Origin: Sanderia malayensis
Taxonomy: Eukaryota > Cnidaria > Scyphozoa > Semaeostomeae > Pelagiidae
Length of the DNA stretch: 64,000 nucleotides
Assembly (NCBI GenBank): GCA_013076295.1
Contig: RQOL01000828.1
Coordinates: forward strand, 5,525,840 to 5,589,839
Reading direction: 5' to 3'
Below, one piece after another: positions 12,831-24,429 of the stretch. Under the pieces are notes generated by a model. It had not been told where the DNA came from, searched no databases, and saw only the letters and a list, made by a program, of their open reading frames with translations. A program made the position numbers and the translations under genes. The stretch's first letter is position 1, and each line of letters begins with the position of its first letter.

Positions 12831-15220
12831 TTTCGTTGATATGTTTATGGCAACTGCGAACAACCCAGAAATCAAGGGCCAAGATATTCAAACTCCCCTA
12901 ATGACCTTAGCAAGTCCTATGTCGAAGGTTCAGGCCTGAAGGTCGACCATTTTCGGGAATGTTTTAGCGAGGGTTTTATTTGTTCCCCTGGCCCGGCCTT
13001 CGCTCAGCCCCAGATATCTTCACGGGATTTGCTGATGTCCTGCAATCGATCCTTGAACAAGGTGGCCAACACACCATACTCTGGCTCGCCTTAAGACGAC
13101 GTCATGATTTTTTTTTTTGCCACCGACAAACTTTTGGCATGACACCTAAATTTGGCCTTTTTGGCCTGTTTTCTCGATTTTCTTGAATTCCTCAACTTTC
13201 GAATTTCCCTTGTTAACCGTTTTCGTTGTTGTTATAATAATTCTGTCGTCTTCGGCTCTCGGGGTTTCTGTGTTTTCAATTTCATTTTATTCAACAACAC
13301 TTGCTTATAACATAACACTGTGTGTATAATAAAGTAGTTAACATGGGTACAAGAGTAATGTACGCATTGTTCATTTTCCAATATATGTCTCACATGCGCA
13401 TAGCGACGTTAAACCGCACGAGGGGCATAAATCTAGCATTGAAATTGTTTCACGTAACTGCACTCGCATTTTTCGACGGAATTGGGCAAGATACACATAC
13501 AAGAACAATTTTTGGTACTTTCGTTCCCTATTTGTTTCCAACAATAGAAATATAGCAAGCAGCAAGAAGCTGAAATGTTGCGAAATCCTTTCATTAATTG
13601 GCAGTTTTGCAGCATTGCTGGCAGGCCATTGTATTGGCCCGGCCATTCTTGCATCGACTTGTTGACAGAACCCACTAGGTCCCCGAATTCCATCAACATG
13701 TTGATCTGTCGGCATGGGAGCGCGATGACATCACACGGGGGTCATCCTGTTGTCGCAATGGAATGGGTGCGGCCTATTCTATTATCTAAATTGAACTGAG
13801 GCACCGGCTGCCAGTGTAACTTCAGATGCAGCGGGCAGAAAAGGTTCGCATCGCCGCTATTCACAACTCTCAATGGTTTGAGACCCCCTGGCCTGCCTAT
13901 CTATTTTCTATTAGGGATTTGATTTCCACCTTCTTTGGGGATTTTGAGAAGTTTGTAGGTTGCAGGGAAAACCTATGGGATAATCGAAGAAAGTAGGTTT
14001 TAATTGTGAACTTGTAGGAAAACAAAATCATGTTTGCCCCAAACACTCAAATTTATTAATTTACATGTCAATTGTCACTGCGTGTGAGTGAAATTTTGGC
14101 AACAGAAATGATACATTCCTGCGCAGTCGGGAGAAACGACAGGTTGAGCGTGGCAACACTGCTAAAATTGCTTGTCTTTGCTGCCAAACGTTGGGGGGAG
14201 TCCTACAAGTTTTTATGTGTCGCTGTGGGCAAATGCCCCCCCCCCGGACAACAGAAATTTTATACAAGGAGATTACAGCACATATTGCAGCCTTGTGGTG
14301 TGGACGACCTCACACATTTACTTTGCACAGTTTTTCGTGTAGGTGCGGCAACAACAGCTGGTTCGGGTAGAACTCACTCTAGAGACATCCGAAATAGCAC
14401 ATCGTACTAATAAACAGTTATAATTCGATTTTAGTAGTCTCTGTTTGGTTAAGTGTCTCTTCCATATAGCTTAATACAAATATATTTCAGGTCAGCATTT
14501 CAGTTCAGTTCACCTTCGTGCAGCTGGGTTACTTCGTTAACATAATAATAGTATATCCAAAACGGCGGGACAGTTTTCGAGGTTTGTCTAAAGTAGGCCA
14601 GTAGTTGAATTAAAGTCTTATAACTAAACAACGGCCGCTTATTTGGGTTTCCGGATCATCTGATCAAAGCCAATGGTCTAGGGTGGCTTATCGAGCTATA
14701 GATAGCTATCCCAACCTCTATATATGGCCACGCTCGGCTTCACATACATTTTCGCATACGGTTCTTTAGGGGTCATGTTTGCTGGTTGTGACATGCATTG
14801 AATTACGTCGCCTTGTTTGATTTCTTTTATACATTAATTATTCCTTTAACTGGACGTACCGTATGGTTTAATCTGGGTAGCGATATTTTGGCAGCCCGTG
14901 TACACTGTTGCTTCAATATATCTTCGTGCGATGTTACACATGTGCATAAATATGCCGTCGTTGGGGCTCTGTGGAATCACATACCCACACCCAATTGTGT
15001 TGTAAACGCAGATACCATCGCGAATTCTCGCTTTGAATGAACATTTTTGATTCTTGATTTCTAATTCAGACCGTTTATCCAACTGAGAAGTACGGAGTAC
15101 CCAAGCAATGGTACCCCCAGATACTTCATCTGCGACCACGATGTCTGATTTGAACGCAAAATCGTCAAGCAACGACATGGCCGCACGACTTTAATCACCA
15201 CAACTTGGCAAGGGTATAAC
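12831..15220. other. Non-coding stretch, no feature supported
   Basis: Several open frames of 65-114 codons occur on both strands, but none has a recognisable domain, start context or splice pattern. The frame at 14,846-15,178 (minus, 110 codons) is the longest that looks protein-like, yet I recognise nothing in it. A C9 run lies near 14,238. Confidence 0.35.
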
Positions 15221-15635
15221 TAGTCCTCCGCGAGGACACACCGAAATACCTGTAACAATAGTCCTCCGCGAGGACACAACGAAAGATCTACATACATAGT
15301 CCTCCGCGAGGGCACAACTAAATGTATAAATAGTCCTCCGCGAGGACGCAACGAAATATCTAAATACATAGTCCTCCGCGAGGGCACAACTAAATGTATA
15401 AATAGTCCTCCGCGAGGACACAACGAAATATCTACATACATAGTCCTCCGCGAGGGCACATCTACATGTATAAATAGTCCTCCGCGAGGACGCAACGAAA
15501 TATCTAAATACATAGTCCTCCGCGAGGGCACAACTAAATGTATAAATAGTCCTCCGCGAGGACACAACGAAATATCTACATACATAGTCCTCCGCGAGGG
15601 CACATCTACATGTATAAATAGTCCTCCGCGAGGAC
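15221..15635. repeat. Palindromic satellite: 12 subunits in a 34/38-bp alternating pattern
   Basis: The core GTCCTCCGCGAGGAC (a 6-bp-arm palindrome with a CGC loop) occurs 12 times, starting near 15221, 15259, 15297, 15331, 15369, 15403, 15441, 15475, 15513, 15547, 15585 and 15619. After the first two units the spacing alternates 34 and 38 bp, giving a 72-bp higher-order unit. The two subunit types differ in the core (GAGGAC versus GAGGGC) and in their linkers (AACGAAATATCTA versus AACTAAATGTATA). Both minus-strand reading frames stay open for 148 codons only because the repeat length is divisible by three; these are not genes. Confidence 0.95.
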
Positions 15636-15659
15636 ACAACAAAACAAACACCGCAATTA

Positions 15660-16078
15660 TCGCCAAGCCTTTAGGTAGTGTGGCCTTTTGCCTGCTACTT
15701 TTTACGGCATATATGTTCCTTAGAAGGTTACCGCCGATTAGTCGCGGTGGATCGTGCTGGGTGCCTTCATTATGATTTTTTGAGTTTTTACGTTTATTTT
15801 TATGCTTATGTTCCTGACCTTCCCTTTTCTAGGCTTATTGTTTGGTGGGTTGGGAGGAGGAATTGCTGGCTCCAAAAGAGAATATAAGCTAATATAAGGA
15901 TAAGTAATAGTTAAGTTCTACAAGACAGAGATTAAATATATTACGATCGGTGGGGTCACACTCCGTGTTCTGTGGCCGGACAATTTGCACGGCAAATCGG
16001 GACACCGACCGTAAAAGCGTATCCCTACTCAAGCAATCCGGGCCGGTAGGCTAACCGCCCAATTTCTTGAGATAACAT
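15660..16078 (+). repeat. Dispersed repeat family R1, copy A
   Basis: This copy ends with a conserved block of about 100 bp (ACCGACCGTAAAAGCG ... CAAGCAATCCGGGCC ... GGCTAACCGCCCAATTTCTT). The same block closes copies at 16,306-16,556 and 32,484-32,925, and appears reverse-complemented at 19,491-19,610. Copies A and D also share their 5' part (GTGGCCTT.TGCCTGC, GAGGTTACCG or AAGGTTACCG, GTTCCTGACCT). Probably a non-autonomous mobile element; the class is not determined. Confidence 0.7.
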
Positions 16079-16305
16079 TAAATGGTGATTAAATCTCGAT
16101 TTAATCAGAGTTAATGTGGAAAGAAATGAAATCATCCATTCCTTGTTATTTGCACACAGCACAGTGCTGACGGGTTGATAAGAATCGGATCCCGATCCTG
16201 CAGTGAAATACCCATGGGGTTGGCATCTCCAATATCTTTGTCAATCGACGTCTTTCATCTCCTCTCCTTTGAGGTATTTATTTGTATGAACCATAGGTGG
16301 GTTAA

Positions 16306-16556
16306 TCATTGTTTCACGAGTGTGCTTCGCACACGTTCAATTCAATTCCTCCCACCCTCCCTGTCCTATTTTATTGTTTATTGATTTACATTATGATTTC
16401 AGTCATCATTTTGCAGTTTGACCATTCGGTTAGTACTGCCAGGTTTACCGGCCGGACAATTTGCACGGCAAATCGGAACACCGACCGTAAAAGCGTATCC
16501 CTACTCAAGCAATCCGGGCCGGTAGGCTAACCGCCCAATTTCTTGAGATAACATTA
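16306..16556 (+). repeat. Dispersed repeat family R1, copy B
   Basis: This copy shares the roughly 100-bp 3' block with copy A but has a different 5' part (TTGATTTACATTATGATTTC ... GACCATTCGGTTAGTACTGCC), which it shares with the reverse-complemented copy at 19,491-19,666. It begins beside the GTGTGCTTCGCACAC hairpin sequence also found at 10,156-10,203. Confidence 0.65.
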
Positions 16557-16738
16557 ACGCAGAAATAAACACAGAAATGGTCAATATTTATCAAAGTTAA
16601 TCATCTACGCATATAATTTTGCGTTCTTGCTCTTCCCATTTATTTTGACATTTTGAGCATTTTCGTTTTCTTCATCATTCCTCATGTTCATCATTTCAAT
16701 TACATCAAGCTCAAGGGGCACATTTTTTGAGCAACGTA

Positions 16739-17090
16739 CTCTTAGGTGCCTAATTGCCGGGGGGTCCCAATTAGCGGGGGGGGGGCTGGATTTTTTGTTG
16801 AAAATTAATTGCCGGGGGGTCCCAATTAGCGGGGGGGGGGGGGTTGGATTTTTGTTGAATTTATTTCAAAGTTGTTCTCTTTCCCCAGACTAAATTCTTA
16901 TCTTATTTTGTCTATGCAAGACTGTTATCTATTTATCTTGTGATTTTGAATACTCTGATATGAATTTTCAATACGCGTCACTTACGCGAAGTTGAAAAAT
17001 TTAATAAGTGGGGGAATCCTAATAAGAGCGGGGGGGGGGAATTTTCAAAAATTAATTAGTGGGGGGGGACGGCAATTAGGCACCTAAGAG
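16739..17090. mobile_element. 352-bp MITE with TA target duplication
   Basis: Terminal inverted repeats CTCTTAGGTGCCTAATTGCC ... GGCAATTAGGCACCTAAGAG, flanked on both sides by TA (16,737-16,738 and 17,091-17,092), consistent with a Tc1/mariner-type non-autonomous element. The interior has a duplicated module (CCGGGGGGTCCCAATTAGCG twice) and long G-runs (10 or more G) on the plus strand. Confidence 0.8.
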
Positions 17091-17174
17091 TAATTTTTTA
17101 AGCGTTTTTTTTGCCATCGCAACTGATCTATCATGGACAACGAGATTAATTGAAGCTACCGAGGGAACAGAGGG

Positions 17175-17364
17175 CCACGGATTATCTTTGATGGGTTCAG
17201 GGAGCAAACAATAGATGCAATCTTTCGATTAATTGAAGACAATTACTGTGTCAGTATGTTTGTGCCAGCTAATTTAGCACCAATTTTTCAACCAAAGGAG
17301 TCTACTGTCAATGGCCCGCCAACATTTTTCTCTTTGTCTGACTCAGATCAATTGTGGAATTGAA
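17175..17364 (+). pseudogene. DDE transposase fragment (pogo/jerky-like), broken
   Basis: The open stretch reads IFDGFREQTIDAIFRLIEDN, then VSMFVPANLAPIFQPKESTV followed by NGP, then a stop at 17,362-17,364. This corresponds to the DDE_1 motif of pogo/jerky-type transposases, usually written LLD.FRGQ.T...VP.N.T.LFQPLDLTVNG (recalled). The second catalytic Asp is retained as FDG. No longer frame remains on either side; a possible continuation around 17,430-17,550 is too degraded to call. Confidence 0.55.
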
Positions 17365-19490
17365 GTCCATTCTATTGAAGTCCCACGAAAGCTTTTTACG
17401 ATGAAACCTCTTCATGCACATTGATTGACTTGGTTGTAAGACTATTTGCGAAACAACCCTGAAATGATGAGAAAAGGCTTTCAAAGGTCAGGGGTCGATG
17501 GCGCATTAGCATGGAGCTGGAGCCAGAGGACCTTTTTGAAGATCTAGACTAAATATCACATCAATTATGAACTAAAATGCTATCCGCACACATTTTTTAT
17601 AAAAATTCGTCCACAATTTTTGTCATTTTGATCGATTTTAGCTTTGTCCGAAAATTTGTCTAGTCCGAAAGTTTTTTCGTCCCAAGTATTTTGTCCGAAA
17701 TTTTTAAGTTCGAAAGTTCTCGGTTTTAATGTAATAAACATACCGTCAGACATTCTCATCTCATGAGATGCGTGGGTAAGTCTTTAATGTATGGAAATCC
17801 TAAGTCCTGAAACATAATTTTGGCAGCAATGCTCGCATATATCGCACCCCTATGCATGAATTTAAATGTTCCGAAAGAGCCCAAAATAGTTACAGAGCAT
17901 ACTTGAGTGTAAGCGTACATATATCTATAGGACTATCCCCCAAGGTATTCTATGTAAATTGCGTTGCGTGTATATAGTGGATATCTGTAGATGACAGTGT
18001 ATCACTATGTGTATAGGTGTGCACAAGTATATATATATGTATGTGACTATCTTCTAAGGTATTCTATGTAAACATTAAGGACTTACCGTTGCGTGCCAAG
18101 TGGGTCACCGCGCATGCGCCTCTAAGGCGTCAAAAACCTGCAGTGTATTAAAAAAGTAACAAAATGTACCTTAATGTGATTTTTGACATTGTTCTCTCCA
18201 AATAATTTCTTACAATACATTCAACATGCATAACTATATAATTGGGTCCCCTGAAAATATAACTACCCGGCACCTCCAACCCGTTTCCTCGGTTGTTTTC
18301 TCTTTTTCCAGTTATAGCGACACAGCCTATAGCGACGAAATATGGCGCATGCACCTTTTTCGTCGTTTTTTGGCAATGAAAATTTCTCTTTAAATGTCCT
18401 TGCTGAGGACGCAACGCCTTTCAGCGGGGGAATAGGGCATTTAAAATTTCATACTTTTCTTGGACCTTCTTCTGCCTTTCACGGACAATACAATTTCTAC
18501 ATCAATTTAATACAATGAAACAGATGGCCATTATTTCCTTAATTACAACTCCTCCCATCCTTAGAAATGTAAAAATTCGATTCCTTACTGGCAAGTACGC
18601 CAACGTCACCCAATTTGCTCTGTTGACTTTGATTTTCATTCCAAAGCTCAAAGACTGATGTCTTTGTTCCATACAAAGATTATCCATATGTAACGCTCAT
18701 ATGAAGAAATGAAAACATTAACTCATGATTAAACACTCTTTTCTGCAAACAATGACAAAAACAACAGTTGTATTTCTCTCGCCCTAACCTACTTATCAGC
18801 CGCTCAGCAATGAAACCAAGTCTATCGTTTAAAATAATATTCAAATTTTGACTGATGATCATCCTCTAACCAAATCTATCTTCACCACTCCCACTTTTAT
18901 AGCTTTCAGAAGAGACAAAAATATCAAAGATGTTGTTTAATTTAATTTAAAAAATTTTTATCCAAAGGACTTAATAAGCAATTTTCTTATTCACGGCAGT
19001 TATTTTATAATTATTTTTAATCTCTCTGCTTTTTACTTCACATGTTTCCTTTCTTTCGCTTTGAATATGGCCTTTTATACTGCATTATCTCGTTTTATTT
19101 CAATCGTTATTTCTTTTATAATTCTGCTTGATAACGAGTATAACGCTAATATTAGCACTATTTGTAACATATTAATCGTTGAAATTTTACTTAAAATTAA
19201 CATTGTTCTATAGCTAGCATACAAAATTTGTAAGGGGTTTACGCGTAATGAAATGATAGATATGTAAAAATACTTACAACCAATGTAATTTAAACTGCGA
19301 CTCATCCATTTGCACCATTTTGCTGCACCAATCAAATATTTATTGCTGCATCATTCAGTTACTTCTTCAATTTTTGATGTATTCGTTTTCTCCTCTCCTT
19401 CAACACTTTGTCATATGTATAGTTTCAAGGCAATGTCCCTAAGTTAATGAAAACAGCAGACAGTTCTTAGTAATTTATGGCGGTGAAGCT
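17365..19490. other. Non-coding stretch, no gene recognised
   Basis: AT-rich sequence with short tandem-like words (tatatgta near 18,000-18,060) and clustered gtccgaaa words at 17,640-17,710. Open frames of 60-88 codons occur on the minus strand with no recognisable domains. Confidence 0.35.
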
Positions 19491-19666
19491 ATCTCAAGAA
19501 ATTGGGCGGTTTAGCCCAGCGGCCCGGATTGCTTGAGCAAAGAAAGGCATTTACGGTCGGTGATTTTGACAAACTCCGGCCGGCAGTACTAACCGAATGG
19601 TCAAACTACAGAATAATGACTGAAATCATAATACAAATCAATAAGCAATAATAAGGAGAGGGAGGA
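19491..19666 (-). repeat. Dispersed repeat family R1, copy C (reverse orientation), cut by gypsy element 1
   Basis: Reverse complement of the 3' part of copy B: TTGGGCGGTT.AGCC, CGGCCCGGATTGCTTGAG, CGGTCGGTG, then GGCAGTACTAACCGAATGG. The copy stops abruptly at 19,666, where the left LTR of gypsy element 1 begins, so that element appears to have inserted into or beside it. Confidence 0.7.
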
Positions 19667-20279
19667 TGTAGTGTAGAGACTAACCCCCCGGTTTTGCGAT
19701 CACTAGGGCCCAGCCCCCTTAGGTCGGGGACTCGGACACGAGGAGAGGAGGGAAAGATGGCGATCTTAAAGTGCCCCTACACCTTATTTTTTATTGGCTA
19801 AAACTATAGATTCGAATGCGCTGATTCTGAATCCGTTTATATTTTTTTGATATGACAAGTAGTTTTTGAGATACGAGGAAACGCGTGCCACTTTTTCGTG
19901 GTCAACTTTTAGGACCGTAATTTACCTACTATGACATCATAGTAGGTAAACTCCAATGTAGTGGCTGCTCGTTGTATTCAGTGGCGGCGGGCATAGGCCT
20001 ACATTCAGTCAGTATAATAAATAGTGTTTGCGTTGCGGTTTTGTTGTGTCTCGCTATGTGTATTCGTGGGTATTTGTGCAATTTTGGTGATCAGAATCGA
20101 ATAGAAAGTTCCCACGAATTAACATTCTTTGTCGGATAGTAGTTCATGACAGTAGGGATTGCAGTGCCGAGGAATGCGAAGATGGCGAGGGGATAGGATT
20201 GATCGTATCGTAGAGCAAAGCAGATCGTTGATAGTGATACCGATGAAGGAGAAACCTGATGCATTTGATGCCATTTGGC

Positions 20280-21955
20280 TGAGAACTCTTTCAGTCAAAG
20301 CCATGGTGAGCAAGAAAAGAAATGTTGAAAGAAAACTTTCTGGGCATTTGACTGAATCCATCCAAGTCGCCTGGGCCAGATAAAGTGTGTACTTCGATAC
20401 TTAAAGAGACGGCACAAGTAACAGCAAAACCACTTGCTATTATATTTCAAACATCAATTGATACATCAATGCTCCCACAGGTATGGAAACAGGCCAATAT
20501 TACTGCAATTTTTAAGAAAGGAAGAAAAGACCTGCCATCGAACTACCGACCTGTCAGTCTCACCAGTGTACCGTGCAAAGTGATGGAGTCACTCATTAGG
20601 GAAAAAATAGTGGAGCACTTGAAAAACAATAAGCTGCTAAGCAATAAACAATATGGATTCATCAGTGGTCGTTCTACGACGCAGCAGCTACTGAAAGTAC
20701 TCGATTTATGGACTGAAATAGCAGATTTGGGAGGGCAGGTTGACACTATATTTATGGATTTTATGAAGGCTTTTGATAAAGTTCCTCACAGGAGACTTAT
20801 TGGGAAAGTAAAAAGTTATAAAATAGAAGAAAAAATTGTTGAGTGGCTGCGGAATTTTCTCCAAGACAGAACGCAAATAGTCTGTGTCAATGAAACAGTA
20901 TCAGAACCCTCGTCAGTCATAAGTGGAATACCACAAGGATCTGTTCTTGGCCCTACAATGTTCATCATATACATCAATGACTTGCCTGATATTGTTGAAT
21001 CAGAAGTGTTTTTGTTTGCTGACGATACAAAGATTTTCCGCCACATCAGATCAGAAAAAGACAGAGAGATCCTTCAACAAGATCTAATCAAACTATGTGA
21101 GTGGTCAAGAAAGTGGCTGGTTTTGTTCCACCCCGACAAGTGCAAATTGATGACTGTAGGGAGAAAAGAATATGATACAAGTTATGCTATGATAGACAGT
21201 GGTGGAAAGTCTGTGCCACTTGGAACAACTACTTCAGAGAAAGATATTGGTGTGTATATGGATGGGCATTTGTCGTTTAGTGATCATATAGCCGAGAAAG
21301 TGAATGTTGCAAACCGAAATATGGGAATAATTAGAAGGACATTCAAATTTCTGGACAAAGACATGTTCCTACATTTATATCGTGCTCAAGTGCGCCCTCA
21401 TGTCGAATATGCTAATGTTGTATGGCACCCTTATAAGATCAAGGACATTGAGACAATAGAGAGAGTACAGAGAAGAGCAACCAAGTTGATCCCAGGTCTC
21501 AAAGGTCGATCATATGAACAACGTCTACGGACCCTTGGTCTGTTCACACTCGCTTTCAGGAGATTGCGAGGAGACCTCATTGAAACCTACAAGATAGTTA
21601 GCGGCTTGAGTGACCCGGAGACATCACCAGACCTTCACCTGCTAGGGGAAACAAGTACTCGAGGAAATGGGCGCAAGCTAGAAGTCAGACGTGCAGATGG
21701 CAAGCACATGCTCCGCCATAACTTCTTCACAATCAGAGTCGCAAAAATCTGGAACGATTTACCCAGAGAAGTAGTTTGGGCAAGGTCACTGGACGATTTC
21801 AAGAATAAGGTTGATCGATTTACTTCTGATCATCCGCTTCGATGGAACTATAAATACAAGATCGACTGAAACTATTTTTAAAAGGAGATGGATATATAGG
21901 CCCTAGGCCTGCGTCCATTATCGAATTGTATTGTATTGTATTGTATTGAATTATT
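20280..21955 (+). mobile_element. CR1-like non-LTR retrotransposon B, nested within the TTAA transposon
   Basis: The RT frame 20,385-21,869 (494 codons) contains [83 protein letters not shown] and a C-terminal segment ending at a stop at 21,869. Just upstream, NPSKSPGPDKV is visible after a frameshift near 20,350, so the RT begins earlier than the ATG at 20,385. The 3' end carries an (ATTGT)n tract at 21,926-21,950, typical of CR1-like tails. The endonuclease is absent (5' truncation). It is the innermost layer of a three-deep nest. Confidence 0.88.
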
Positions 21956-22190
21956 ATCTTTTTGTTGTGTTTGTGATGAAGCAAAAGTGTATATCAAAAT
22001 TCAATACACGCAATAATTTAGGCCATCATATCCGTGTCAGTCTAAACCTTTGGGGTTTGAGGAAGCTTGAAACCATTCGATTTTCATTTGGAACAGCAAG
22101 TGTAGAAAATCTGCAACACAATTCCTTATTACTACACATGAATTTCCTTATTGTACCGAAATTATTGCGCTTTGTTGTTTGATTTATTTC

Positions 22191-22415
22191 ATTCATGATG
22201 AGGCGTCCATAGAATTTCTTCCGTCGTTGCGAATTGATGAAATCTATCCATCTCCTTCTCCTCACAGTTTTAGGGCGATCATTCTGATAAAGCAGAATTT
22301 TGTGAAGCCATACAAATTTTGATTTATCGGGTGTATTTCCATGGGCTAGCAAAACACATCGATATGGCATATTTTCCCAGTTTTTATCATCATGTTTTGA
22401 TGCTCTTCTTGGCAT
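22191..22415 (-). pseudogene. THAP-domain fragment of a DNA transposon
   Basis: The minus-strand frame from ATG at 22,415 reads YRCVLLAHGNTPDKSKFVWL then HKI..YQNDRP...RRRRWIDF. This matches the N-terminal half of a THAP zinc finger (C..xxCxNxPxxxxG..LHxxPxxxxRPxxxxRRxxWVxxV). The second zinc-binding Cys position reads His, and the C-terminal C..HF pair is lost after a frameshift near INSQRRKKF. THAP domains bind transposon ends in several superfamilies, including Kolobok. It is broken and not expected to function. Confidence 0.6.
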
Positions 22416-23015
22416 CCCCGTTCCCGTACAGTTTTAACATTGCACGGCCCACGCCCGCCTCCACTGAGCACAACGAGCAGCCACTACATGGGAATTTTGT
22501 AATTCCTCCCCACAGCTGCAAACTCATCGCAAGCCTTTCAAATTTCAATGTCATAATGCGCCGACCTGTTTCTAATCATCAAAGTCAAAAAAACAATTAT
22601 CGAGTGCATCGTATGAGAGAAAATTGATGCCGGATTTGTTGCTTCAGTACGGGAAAATGAACGGGGCACAATGGCACCAACTATGATGTCATAGTAGGTA
22701 GATCCCAGTCCTAAAAGTTGACCACAAAAAATGGCGAAAATGACGAAACATCGACACTTCCCCACGTTATAACTCGTTAACTAGACGTCAGATTTAAAAA
22801 ATATTTTCGTATCTAAAATCAGCGAAGAAAGTTTTATCGATATAAAGAATAAAAAAATAAGGTGTAGGGGCACTTTAAGAATAAACCCAGAAGTTCCAAG
22901 CCAGTTTGGAACACTATAAATGGCGACGAGGATATAAAAAGAACTGAAATCAACAAGAACAAAGCTTAAAGAATTGTTTGGTGGCCTATAACGGTCCACG
23001 AGCGTCCTGGGTAGA

Positions 23016-23973
23016 ATGGCATTGTCGTCTTTAGCTCCGATGGCCGCGTTCGACCCGAACGTGGACCCAGCAACTATCAGTTTACGTTGGAAAGAGTGGC
23101 TGAATTGTTTTAACGGATTTTTAGTGGCAGCCAATATTAACAATACAAGTAGAAAACGTGCTATGCTACTGTATCAAGCAGGCCCTGCAGTGGACAGGAT
23201 TTTCCAAACACTTGAAAACACTGGGGCAGAGGACGATTATGACACAGCTGCAGCCAGACTCTCAGAATATTTTGAACCCCAGAAAAATGTGCTCCATGCT
23301 ACTTATATGTTCAGGCAGTGTACCCAAGCATCACAAGAATCTTTAGCTGAATATCATGTAAGGTTACGTACCTTGGCCGAGAAGTGTGACTTTGGAGATC
23401 GCGTAGATTTTGAAATTAAGCTACAAATCGTTACAAATGGTACATCAACACATTTAAGAAAGAAAGCCCTTCGAGATCCAGACTTTACATTGAAACAAAT
23501 GCTTGAGGAAGGTCAACGAGTGGAGGCAAGTACCCAGCAGACCACTGAAATTGAAAATACTTTGTGTGCATCTGTAGATCATGTCAATTTAGTCAAACAA
23601 AGGGAAGAAACAAACAGCCCACAAAAAGTGCAAAAATTGTGGTGGAGCATACCCACATCTTTCCAACTGTCCAGCTCAAGGCAAGAAATGTTATAAATGT
23701 GGTAAAACTAATCATTTTGCCAAATTTTGCATGTCAAATTCAAGTTATGAAACTGACAAACCTAGTCAAATAAGAAAATTTAGGCCCAAACAAGTAAACA
23801 ACATTCCAGAAATTCCAAAAGGCTCAAAATTATTTGAAGGCATTGGAAAGTCGAAAAACTATCAGTTAAAATTAGACATTGATGAAACTGTAAAACCAGT
23901 CGCTCAAAATCAAAGGCGAATTCCCTACCACTTAAGAAAACAAGTGCAAAAAGAGCTCAAACATTTGCAAGAT
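23016..23973 (+). pseudogene. gypsy 1 gag plus zinc knuckle and start of pol (frameshifted)
   Basis: The first frame from ATG 23,016 reads a retroviral-type gag domain (SLRWKEWLNCFNGFLVAANI; LAEYHVRLRTLAEKC). Near 23,620 the frame shifts by one; the continuing frame gives CKNCGGAYPHLSNC and CYKCGKTNHFAKFC, a pair of zinc-binding motifs. It then passes almost directly to KSKNYQLKLDIDETVKPVAQ, the region preceding RT (..PVAQ..RRIP). The expected DSG/DTG protease is missing, indicating an internal deletion in this copy. The frame runs to the MITE insertion at 23,977. Confidence 0.85.
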
Positions 23974-23976
23974 TTA

Positions 23977-24426
23977 GGTGGACTTTATACGGCCGCGTTT
24001 AGGTTGTGTCGAATTTAATTCAAGGAGAATTTGAATTAAATGCGACATAAATGCGGCCGTATAAAATGAACATTTAATTAAGTGCAGCAACTTGAATTAA
24101 GTTCATCAGGATTTGCCGAACTTAATGCACAAGTATGACACAAATGCAACGTGGCTTTATACGGCCGCATTTTGGTCGCATTTAATTCAAATTCTCCTTG
24201 AATTAAATCACTTCATATGATATAATGATGAAATATGTCAAATTTTCCCAGTCAAGCACTCTGCATATGTGCAACCCTTTCTTGCTACGTCACGATGATA
24301 TGAAGAGTTGAATTAAATGCGGCAAACAAGACACGTATAAAGTGAATGTCGCACTTATGTCGCACTCAGGTCGAATCTAATGAATTAAATTAAACGCAAC
24401 CAAAATGCGGCCGTATAAAGTCAGCC
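23977..24426. mobile_element. 450-bp MITE (Harbinger-like) inserted in pol of gypsy 1
   Basis: Ends GGTGGACTTTATACGGCCGC and GCGGCCGTATAAAGTCAGCC form imperfect terminal inverted repeats, with a TTA duplication at 23,974-23,976 and 24,427-24,429. Skipping the insert with one TTA restores the pol frame as ..LQDLNIIEKVPDD. A 3-bp TTA target is the PIF/Harbinger signature. The interior repeats the terminal module in both orientations (TATACGGCCGC at 23,987 and 24,152; GCGGCCGTATAAA at 24,052 and 24,408), suggesting a composite of two related MITEs. Confidence 0.88.
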
Positions 24427-24429
24427 TTA

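Larger units (their letters stand above)
19770..22874. mobile_element. TTAA-flanked DNA transposon (Kolobok-like) inserted in the left LTR of gypsy 1
   Basis: Terminal inverted repeats AGTGCCCCTACACCTTA.. at both ends, directly bordered by TTAA at 19,766-19,769 and 22,875-22,878. The uninterrupted right LTR reads GATCTTAAGAATAAA at the same place, which proves the insertion and its 4-bp target duplication. Subterminal regions are also inverted copies (CTACTATGA..TCATAGTAGGTA words near 19,926-19,950 and 22,683-22,700). It retains a THAP-domain fragment on the minus strand. TTAA duplication together with a THAP domain points to the Kolobok superfamily (piggyBac also uses TTAA but lacks THAP). 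Confidence 0.8.

Noticed and set aside
14846..15178. 110-codon minus-strand frame, protein-like in composition
   Set aside because: No recognisable domain, no splice partner and no homologue recalled; left unannotated.
15191..15666. Two overlapping 148-codon minus-strand frames of a repetitive protein, and a CRISPR-like look (short palindromic repeats at regular spacing)
   Set aside because: The frames stay open only because of the repeat period. The 'spacers' are themselves repeats with two alternating sequences, and the host is a eukaryote.
17430..17560. Possible continuation of the pogo/jerky-like transposase
   Set aside because: Frame broken repeatedly and the motif match is too weak.
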